6,479 bases of DNA. Source: Anaerolineae bacterium (GTDB lineage Bacteria; Chloroflexota; Anaerolineae; Aggregatilineales; Phototrophicaceae). This document shows positions 1 to 6,200 of the stretch, piece by piece. The stretch covers positions 1 through 6,479 of the forward strand of contig WGEI01000056.1 in the NCBI GenBank assembly GCA_015492875.1. The letters are read 5' to 3'. Position numbers and translations under genes: made by a program. The notes beneath the pieces are model-generated. The model was not told the origin of the DNA, searched no databases, and saw nothing but the letters and a program-made list of their open reading frames with translations. Numbering within the stretch: position 1 is the stretch's first letter; each line of letters opens with the position of its first letter.

Positions 1-134
1 GTGTGGGCATTGGTAAAGCCGCTTTTATGCGTGCAGAGCATGGCGAAGCGCTTTCGGTGATGCGTGCCATCAAGCAAACCTTAGACCCCAACAACATTCT
101 TAATCCGGGAAAGATTTTCCCCAGCGATATGTAA
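1..134 (+). CDS. FAD-linked oxidase, C-terminal end (glycolate oxidase GlcD / D-lactate dehydrogenase type), 5'-partial
   Basis: Only the last 43 codons (reading frame from base 3) and the TAA at 132-134 lie in the window. The peptide opens VGIGKAAFMRAEHGEAL and ends DPNNILNPGKIFPSDM. Both parts are typical of the C-terminal FAD-oxidase domain of the vanillyl-alcohol oxidase family. There, an HGVG-x-GK element lies near the flavin, and a closing LDP-x-x-ILNPGKIFP motif ends the protein. The partial first codon (..GT) fits the expected Gly of HGVG. Family members oxidise 2-hydroxy acids such as glycolate or D-lactate with FAD and pass electrons to a quinone or an Fe-S partner. The substrate cannot be decided from this fragment. 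The gene converges with the minus-strand gene that ends at 178, leaving a 43-base gap. The family call is confident; the exact enzyme is not. Confidence 0.88.
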   Translation, partial: VGIGKAAFMRAEHGEALSVMRAIKQTLDPNNILNPGKIFPSDM

Positions 135-138
135 AACA

Positions 139-159
139 GGGCTGTAGTGATACTAGCCC
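139..159 (-). terminator. Possible terminator between convergent genes
   Basis: The arms gggct (139-143) and agccc (155-159) pair, with an inner agt/act stem (146-148 with 152-154) around a GAT loop and a two-base bulge. Read on the minus strand, the stem is followed by TGTTTTAC, a short U-rich tail, so it could end the GGT-like gene. On the plus strand the tail is only weakly T-rich. It lies in the 43-base gap between two convergent genes, where a terminator is expected. The inner stem is short, so the call is moderate. Confidence 0.45.
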
Positions 160-177
160 CGCTCTTATTCTTGAGCG

Positions 178-2064
178 TTACTTGCCCATCGCCCATGTAT
201 TCTCACGCGGGTCAGACCCAGCTAAAAGCCTGTTCCCCTCTCGCAATACAGCGCCCACAGCGCCAAAAGCCGAAGGATGCCAGTCATCAAACTCCTCGAC
301 AATATACCCCATAGCTTCTAACTCTTCGGCGGCACTTTGGTAAATTGACGATTCAAGGTGTAGCGTATGCGGCGATGATTCATGTGGCGAGAAAGAGTTC
401 TCATGGCTCACCGTTCGAAAGCGAGGCGCGTTAATCGCTTCTTGAACATCCATGCCAAACACCGCCATATTGAGGAAAACCTGTATCAGCGCTTGGGGTT
501 GGGTATCGCCGCCGGGCGTGCCATAGGCCATCCAAAATTCGCCATCGCGGAAGATGATGACGGCGTGGGGGGTGATGCGCGGGCGCTTTCCCGGCTCTAG
601 ACGGTTGACATGGTTTTCATCGAGGCGGAATTGAATCATGCGGTTGCCCAGCGTCAAGCCCGTACCCGGCACCATTGGCGTTTGCGGAAAGTCGCTAGGC
701 GTCATACTGATAGCATTACCCTGACTATCGATAATCGCCAGATGGCTGGTATCTTGCCCGATGAGGATGGTGTTATTGAACAGCGGCGCTTGTGCAATTT
801 GTGTGCTATCCACTCGTGGCGGCACATAGGCGCTATAGCCCTCGATTTGCCCCGGCGGTGGCAGTTGCGGGAATGCTTGGGTGGGCGTCATCATCTCTCG
901 CCGCTGTTGGGCATAGTCTTCGCTGGTCAGCACATCCAAGGGCACATCGACAAACTCTGGGTCGGCCACATAAGTATCCCTATCGGACATCGCCAGCTCA
1001 ATCGCCTGTGTGACAGTATGAATATATTCGGGTGAGTTGTGCCCCATCGCCGCTAAATCAATCCCTTCAAGGATTTGCAAAGCTTCTACAACAACGATGC
1101 CTTGATTCCATGGCCCATTGGTGTAAATGGTGTATTCGTTATATTGGCCGGTCGTTGGCTCTTCCCAATAGCCGCTGTAGTTAGCGAGGTCTTCACGGGT
1201 GAAAAGCCCGCCGCTTTCTTCATGGAATTGCACAATCGTTTCGGCAATATCGCCGCGATAGAATAGGTCTCGTACCGCTTGCAAGCCGTCCTCACGTGTG
1301 CCACCAGCGGCTAAGGCGTCCTGCTCAACCTGTGTCATCAACTCAAATGTATTGGCGAGGTCAGGGCGAGTGAAGCGGTCTCCCAAATAAATATCATCCC
1401 ACCACTGCCCTTTGATATAAACCTGTGCGTTATAGGGCAGTAAAATGCTCAGCCCAATGCGCTCGATGAGCGAAAACGATAGATTATCCTTCATACTGAA
1501 GTGAATGGGGAAGCCTTCACGCGCTGTTTCAATCGCATAAGACGCGATTTCTGTGAAGCTCATCGTGCCATATTCACTCAGCAGCGTGATGATAACATCA
1601 GGAGAAGCGGGAAGCAATTGAGACAAGATGCTCAGTTTTGGCATGACCTCATAACCGCGTTCGTGGAAGAAATCTATAGTGGCGGCTTGTGGCGCTTTAC
1701 CTACGCCGACATAGCTACGCACTTCCCCTGTGCTGGCGTCATACAAAACGAGCGGAGCGACGCCGGGAAAACTAGCAGCCTCGCCATAAGTGACATTGAG
1801 CATCAGCAGGGCTGCCGCCGCCGCATCAAAAGCGTTGCCGCCTTTTTCCAGCACATCCATAGCCGCTTCCGTTGCCCATATTGTGCCCGTAACCGCCACG
1901 TACTCTTGCCCTTCAACCATCGGGCGATCTTGATTCCACGTTTCTTGATAAGTCATTAAATCTTCGGGGCCGCGTGGCAATAGGAGGAAAATAACCCCAC
2001 CAACCATAATGAGCGTGAGTAGCGCCAACCCAATAATTTTGATAATTTTCAAAACTGTTTTCAA
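178..2064 (-). CDS. Membrane-anchored gamma-glutamyltranspeptidase-family (Ntn) hydrolase, probable acylase/amidase-like member
   Basis: The protein is 628 residues from the TTG at 2064, or 639 from an upstream ATG at 2097; residue numbers here count from that ATG. A hydrophobic segment at 18-40 follows Lys-rich residues and looks like an uncleaved signal anchor, so the enzyme body would lie outside the membrane. The GGT fold is clear. AATEAAMDVLEKGGNAFDAA-type sequence lies near 75-95, the small-subunit start DTSH has its nucleophile Thr450, GTPGG lies at 526-530, and SDPREN lies near the C terminus. By family knowledge, the precursor cleaves itself before Thr450 into large and small subunits. 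The match is to the divergent YwrD/acylase-like branch: E. coli GGT substrate residues Arg114, Asn411 and Asp433 align with Val132, Phe470 and Gln489. A role as a true gamma-glutamyl transferase is therefore doubtful, and the substrate is unknown. TTG is preferred because AAAGAGGAG sits six bases upstream, whereas the ATG has no such site and lies just after a terminator. Confidence 0.87.
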   Translation of the reverse strand: MKTVLKIIKIIGLALLTLIMVGGVIFLLLPRGPEDLMTYQETWNQDRPMVEGQEYVAVTGTIWATEAAMDVLEKGGNAFDAAAAALLMLNVTYGEAASFPGVAPLVLYDASTGEVRSYVGVGKAPQAATIDFFHERGYEVMPKLSILSQLLPASPDVIITLLSEYGTMSFTEIASYAIETAREGFPIHFSMKDNLSFSLIERIGLSILLPYNAQVYIKGQWWDDIYLGDRFTRPDLANTFELMTQVEQDALAAGGTREDGLQAVRDLFYRGDIAETIVQFHEESGGLFTREDLANYSGYWEEPTTGQYNEYTIYTNGPWNQGIVVVEALQILEGIDLAAMGHNSPEYIHTVTQAIELAMSDRDTYVADPEFVDVPLDVLTSEDYAQQRREMMTPTQAFPQLPPPGQIEGYSAYVPPRVDSTQIAQAPLFNNTILIGQDTSHLAIIDSQGNAISMTPSDFPQTPMVPGTGLTLGNRMIQFRLDENHVNRLEPGKRPRITPHAVIIFRDGEFWMAYGTPGGDTQPQALIQVFLNMAVFGMDVQEAINAPRFRTVSHENSFSPHESSPHTLHLESSIYQSAAEELEAMGYIVEEFDDWHPSAFGAVGAVLREGNRLLAGSDPRENTWAMGK

Positions 2065-2070
2065 AACAAG

Positions 2071-2079
2071 CTCCTCTTT
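2071..2079 (-). promoter_or_regulatory. Strong Shine-Dalgarno that selects the TTG start of the GGT-like gene
   Basis: On the minus strand the sequence is AAAGAGGAG, then six bases, then TTG AAA ACA. This is near-ideal anti-16S complementarity and spacing. The in-frame ATG 33 bases upstream has only TTTTTAGCCT before it. Starting at TTG also gives a classic N terminus, MKTVLKIIKIIGLALL, with lysines directly before the membrane span. Confidence 0.72.
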
Positions 2080-2102
2080 ATCTGAAAATCCCACCATAGG
2101 CT

Positions 2103-2122
2103 AAAAAGGGGCTTTGCGCCCC
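2103..2122 (-). terminator. Rho-independent terminator after the acidic-protein gene
   Basis: On the minus strand, GGGGC (2122-2118) pairs with GCCCC (2112-2108) around a five-base loop and is followed at once by TTTTT (2107-2103). It begins five bases after the TGA of the acidic-protein gene, so it most likely ends the pdxT/acidic-protein transcript. The stem is short but entirely G:C. It also lies only about 40 bases upstream of the GGT-like gene's start, so that gene needs either read-through or a promoter within or near this spot. I see no convincing promoter there. Confidence 0.72.
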
Positions 2123-2127
2123 CTATT

Positions 2128-2454
2128 TCATAGGTTGTAGTCGTCTTCGTAGGTTAAATTTTCGTCTTCGTCCTCATCATCTTCTTCTTCATCGAAGTAA
2201 TAAGGGCGGTCATCCTCTTCATAAAGGGCGATATCCTCTAACTCTTCGAGGTCTTCCTCCTCGTCAATATCATACCCTTCATCTTCAATAATGTCTTCAT
2301 CATCAACGATTAAATCGAGGTCGTCCAATTCATCGAGGCCATCATCTTCTAAATCCTCCTCGAACTCGTCCTCGAAATCATCGTCGAAGGCATCATCATA
2401 ATCATCATCAAAGTGGATAGACGGCTGTAACAAATCTCCCGCTATATCCATCAC
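2128..2454 (-). CDS. Extremely acidic small protein with [F/Y/L]-(D/E)3 tetrad repeats, function unknown
   Basis: The protein has 108 residues from GTG at 2454, or 107 from the adjacent ATG at 2451. AAAGG at 2465-2461 lies six bases before the GTG and nine before the ATG, so either start is possible. I count 35 Asp and 24 Glu, which is 55% acidic, against one Arg, one His and no Lys. Residues 15-38 form six consecutive four-residue units, an aromatic or Leu followed by three acidic residues; the only exception is Ala22. There is no signal peptide, membrane segment or cysteine, so it should be cytoplasmic. The strict three-base phase of GAT/GAA/GAC/GAG codons, a proper ribosome site and a terminator right after the stop support a real gene and not random low-complexity DNA. 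I do not recognise a family. Possible roles include a nucleic-acid mimic, a chaperone-like binder of basic proteins or a cation-binding tail protein; none is shown by the sequence. It follows pdxT by 65 bases and is probably co-transcribed with it. Confidence 0.72.
   Translation of the reverse strand: MMDIAGDLLQPSIHFDDDYDDAFDDDFEDEFEEDLEDDGLDELDDLDLIVDDEDIIEDEGYDIDEEEDLEELEDIALYEEDDRPYYFDEEEDDEDEDENLTYEDDYNL
2341..2412 (-). repeat. Six degenerate 12-base units encoding the acidic tetrad repeat
   Basis: On the coding strand the units are TTTGATGATGAT, TATGATGATGCC, TTCGACGATGAT, TTCGAGGACGAG, TTCGAGGAGGAT and TTAGAAGATGAT, end to end without gaps. The codons vary (GAT, GAC, GAA, GAG; TTT, TTC, TAT, TTA) while the protein pattern of hydrophobic plus three acidic residues is kept. 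This suggests selection on the protein and not a recent DNA slippage event. Confidence 0.75.
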
Positions 2455-2519
2455 TGTTTGCCTTTACCCATGCTATCTTGAATGCGGGTATTTTAACCAT
2501 TACTGCCGCGCTTGCCCAC

Positions 2520-3101
2520 TTACCCATTATGCTCTTGTGCCAGATGTAAGAAATACTGGTGCAAACGCAAATCATCGGTCAATTCTGGGTGAAATGCCGT
2601 CGCCATTAAATGGTTTTGTTGCACAGCGACAACTTGTCTATCTGGCAAGGTTGCCAACACATCGACATTATCGCCAACATCGGTTACAACAGGGGCGCGG
2701 ATGAAGACAGCATGGAATGGACCGCCTTCCAGCCCTTTAATATCTAAATCGGCCTCAAAGCTATTGAGTTGCCGCCCGAATGCGTTACGATTGACGCCGA
2801 TATTCATCACACTCAACAGCGGCTGCTCATATTGCCCCAGTCGTTGCGCCAGAAAAATCATACCGGCGCATGTCCCCCATGTTGGGCGGGATTGAGCAAA
2901 GGTGCGTAGCGGTTCAATGAGGCCATACTCCGCCGCCAATTTGCCAATCGTTGTACTCTCTCCACCGGGGATGATGAGGCCATCTAACCCTTCTAAATGT
3001 TCGGGTAAACGCACTTCACGGGTTTGTGCGCCCAGTGCCTTCAATGCCTTCTCATGTTCGATGAAAGCCCCCTGCAGGGCTAATACGCCGATGGTCGTCA
3101 T
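2520..3101 (-). CDS. pdxT: Pyridoxal 5'-phosphate synthase glutaminase subunit PdxT
   Basis: PdxT is a cytoplasmic class-I glutamine amidotransferase. It hydrolyses glutamine and channels ammonia to PdxS, which builds pyridoxal 5'-phosphate from ribose 5-phosphate and glyceraldehyde 3-phosphate (the DXP-independent vitamin B6 route). The protein has 193 residues, the usual family length. The motifs run in order: IGVLALQGAF at 4-13, PGGEST at 45-50, the nucleophile elbow WGTCAGM with Cys78, RNAFGRQLNSFEADLDI at 105-121, FIRAPV at 133-138, and FHPELTDDLRLH with the catalytic His171 and Glu173. I chose the ATG at 3101 because AAGGGA lies seven bases upstream and the family normally begins a few residues before IGVLALQG. 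An in-frame GTG at 3140 would add 13 atypical residues and lies inside a leader hairpin. The partner gene pdxS is not in the window. The acidic-protein gene follows 65 bases downstream on the same strand. Confidence 0.96.
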   Translation of the reverse strand: MTTIGVLALQGAFIEHEKALKALGAQTREVRLPEHLEGLDGLIIPGGESTTIGKLAAEYGLIEPLRTFAQSRPTWGTCAGMIFLAQRLGQYEQPLLSVMNIGVNRNAFGRQLNSFEADLDIKGLEGGPFHAVFIRAPVVTDVGDNVDVLATLPDRQVVAVQQNHLMATAFHPELTDDLRLHQYFLHLAQEHNG

Positions 3102-3108
3102 TTGCTCG

Positions 3109-3114
3109 TCCCTT
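3109..3114 (-). promoter_or_regulatory. Shine-Dalgarno site that sets the pdxT start
   Basis: AAGGGA on the minus strand is followed by seven bases and the ATG at 3101. This supports the 193-residue PdxT over the longer form from GTG at 3140, which would be translated out of a hairpin. Confidence 0.7.
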
Positions 3115-3128
3115 ACTCCGCACATACC

Positions 3129-3155
3129 AACGGCCAGCACATCGGGCTGACCGTT
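3129..3155 (-). promoter_or_regulatory. Ten-base-pair hairpin in the pdxT leader
   Basis: In the minus-strand RNA, AACGGUCAGC pairs with GCUGGCCGUU around a seven-base loop (CCGAUGU). The stem is complete, with one G-U pair. In a plus-strand RNA the same position is a C-A mismatch, so the structure is better formed in the pdxT transcript. It ends about 14 bases before the Shine-Dalgarno site. No U-run follows it on the minus strand, so it is not a terminator in that direction. Read on the plus strand it is followed by TTTTTATT and could act as a terminator of antisense transcription, but no plus-strand gene precedes it. Confidence 0.55.
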
Positions 3156-3169
3156 TTTATTGATAGTGA

Positions 3170-3175
3170 ATTATA
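3170..3175 (-). promoter_or_regulatory. Possible -10 element of a pdxT promoter
   Basis: TATAAT occurs on the minus strand in an AT-rich patch, about 70 bases before the pdxT ATG and just upstream of the leader hairpin. The nearest TTGAAA lies farther upstream than the usual 16-18 bases, so no standard -35 box is seen. The match and position are suggestive only. Confidence 0.25.
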
Positions 3176-3242
3176 TTTTTATAGTTGCGCATCGCGCCCG
3201 CATTTTCAAGATAGCCTTAAGGCCAATCGGGAAATTTTTCCA

Positions 3243-6200
3243 CTATGGTAGCGTGATTTGCATATATTGGTTGATAGGCGGTTCATTGTAAATGAGCGTT
3301 TCGCCATTCGGCAGGTTAATGATGAGTTGCTCGATGCTCTCCTCACCCAAACCAAAGTGTAGATAAGGCGTTTCGGAGGCGAGATAGCTGCTACCAATAT
3401 GCAATTCCCGATGCAACTCGCGCCCGTCGCTCAATACTACAATGGCACGTGTGCCCGGCATCACTTGAGAGAAGCCCACTGCTAGCCAGTTGGCCTGTAT
3501 ACCCCCGTTACGCAATAGGGCGACATGCCCGCCGATGGTGTTAATCGCTACATCAAGATCGCCATCTTTATCATAATCGGCGACGGCGCTACCACGTGCC
3601 AGCAAGTTTTCAACATCGCGCAGGCCAGTCCGCACGCGCCAATCCCGAAATTGGCCAGTTGCGCCCTCTGCTGTGCGGTTGCCATAGAGATAAATGGGCT
3701 GAGCGTCATTTTCAAAGTTGCTGATGGGCACATAGCCATTCACAATCAGCAGGTCAAGGTCACTATCGAGGTCAAAGTCAGCAAAAGTCGTCCCCCAACC
3801 TGTGAGGTCTCGCCCGATGCCCTGTAGCCCCACGCGGTAGGTGCTGTATTGAAAATGTGCCTCATCGGTAGTTTCCGTTTCATTGCGGTATAGGGCATTA
3901 AACTCTGCTTGCCAATTGGTGATGAAGAGGTCGAACCTGCCATCGCCATCATAATCGCCACTCGTGACGCCCATACCGCTGCCAGTATCGCCCACTTCAG
4001 CGCTATCCGTCACCTCTAAGAAATGGAAGCCGGGCGCTTTATCAGGGGTTGGTTGGTTAATATATAAGCGGTTGGGTTGACCATCGTTGGCGATATATAA
4101 ATCTAAATCGCCATCATTATCTACATCGGTAAAAATCGCGCCTAATGCCCGCTCATTATGGATTAGCCCAACCTCATCAGTCATATCACGGAAGGTAACC
4201 CGCCCATCTGCCCCCGCGCCATTGTTGATATACAAATGGTCAGGCAGGCCATAGTAATCTTGCGGAAATGCGCCCACTGGGCGCGGCACTTTGTTATTTA
4301 GGTCAATATAGCTGCCCACGTATAAATCTAGCCAGCCATCGCCGTTGAGGTCTGCCACTGCTGCCGCCGTGTTCCATTCGGGTGCAGCTAGGCCAGCGGC
4401 TTCTGCGCCTTCACTGAATGTGCCATCTCCATTATTCCACAGCAAGGCGTTTGGACTGTCAGCTGTGATGAAAATATCCGTCCATCCATCGTTATTGAAA
4501 TCTGCCGCTACACAGCCGTTGCCTCGTATAGAGAGCGCCGAACCGCTATCCGCACTTACATTTTCAAATGTGCCACCATTGTTGCGATATAGGGCGTTAG
4601 TAGGTAGGCCGCCCTGTGCCTGCCAGTAATCTACTTCATCTTCGGCATAGCTATTCACTAGGTACAGGTCTAGCCAGCCATCGTTATCATAGTCTAACCA
4701 GCAAAGGCCGCCCCCCATCATCGCTGCGGGGTCTTGGTAGATGGCGTTACGAAAAGCTTGCTGCACAAAATCTAAGCCGGCCTCTTCCGCTACATCGACA
4801 AAGCGCCAAACAACAGCGGTATCTTCAGCGGTTTCTGTTTGGCTCTCTGGCACAGTTTGCGCAGAATCGCCACCTGTTTGCACTTCTTGCGGCGTTTTAT
4901 CTGGTAGCGGGTCTAATGGCAGGCCGCTGGGAACGCTTTGCGGGATGAAGTCCAGCAAATCTGTGGCTTGCGGGTCGGTCAAACTTTCCAAAAATGCGAC
5001 TAAATCGGCGATGTCCTCTTCACTTAAAGGCAGTCCATTCGCCAGCTGTGGGGCAACAGAATGCGCTTGCCTCGATGGATTGAAGGGCTGCACGCTGCTG
5101 AAGAACTGCGGTGGCAAATAGGCCGATGGGTCATATTGCGCCGCTGCTTCCCAGATATTAGCGTGGTGGCGGATAGCATCTTCTAAGGTGGGATAAGCGC
5201 CAGCATGGAAATAAGGCGCGGTTAATGCCACATTGCGCAGCGGTGGCGTGCGGAAGCGGTATTGGTCGCGCCAATCGAATGTCACACGCCCGCGCCCCCA
5301 ATCCTCGCGCCCATTAGCCCCATGCCCTTTACCGGGGCCAAGCTGCGGCGCAAGGATGTTGTAATAGTTCATATCGGTGAACAAATCGCCACTATGACAC
5401 GTAGCACAGTTCACAGCATCATTAAGCACACCATAGAAAAGCAATGCCCCCCGTTTTTGCTGCTCAGTTAAGGCGCTATTGTTGCCACTGATATAATCAT
5501 CCCACGCTGAGTTCGTGTAGATAAATTGCCGTTCAAATGCGGCAATAGCTTCAACAATACGCTGGGGTGATACTTCCGCTGTGCCGAATGCTGCTTCGAA
5601 AAGCGCTTGATACGCCGGAATAGCGGCTACTCGTTCGGCAATAATACGCCGTATTTGCATAGGGGGTAAATCGCCGAGGCTGGCGCCGGCCATCTCGTGC
5701 ATGCTGGTAATCGGGAACAGCGCCTGCGCTGTTAGGGCGTCTGTCAGTTCCAGTTCATTAACTTCTTCTTCCAGCGTGATGACAGTGCCGCCTGTGGCAT
5801 AGTTTTGTACGCGCCCATCCCAGAATTGGGCGGTGAGTAGCGCGGCGTTTAAGATAGTTGGGCTATTGCGGGGGATAAATGTGCCGATGAAGGGATTGGG
5901 CACGGTTTCGCCCGCTTCGGCATTGATGAGCCGCCCTTGTGCATCTGCTGCCAGTGTAATATGTGTCAAAAAGTCGCGCTGCGGCCCCAAGCCAACTCCT
6001 CCCGTGCCGATTGGTAAAACACGCCCATCTGTCATCGCAAACGCTGGATTATGGCATGTTGCGCAGGAGATATTTTGATCACCGCTTAGAATGGGGTCAA
6101 AAAATAACAATTGCCCTAGTTGGGCTAATGGGGTATCGCCCTCACGGAGTTCAGCGCCAGGGTTCGCTTGTAAGTTGTATCGGTCTATCGCCTCCCGCAG

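Noticed and set aside
382..1959. Several plus-strand open frames of 60-150 codons opposite the GGT-like gene
   Set aside because: They lie antisense to a gene with clear family motifs, have no recognisable motifs and show no consistent ribosome sites.
2150..2440. The tca/tct/tcg-rich stretch as a microsatellite or CRISPR-like repeat
   Set aside because: It is explained by Asp and Glu codons of the minus-strand acidic gene; there are no equal spacers and no exact long repeat unit.
3102..3140. Extending PdxT to the in-frame GTG at 3140 (206 residues)
   Set aside because: The extra 13 residues do not resemble the family N terminus, the GTG lies in the leader hairpin, and a good ribosome site precedes the ATG at 3101.
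3129..3158. The hairpin plus TTTTT as a true plus-strand terminator of a gene
   Set aside because: No plausible plus-strand gene ends before it, and the stem has a mismatch in that direction; it is treated as a pdxT leader structure.
3214..3223. Perfect 10-base palindrome gccttaaggc between the giant gene and pdxT
   Set aside because: It has no loop and no following T-run, so it is not a terminator. A single short palindrome is weak evidence for an operator.
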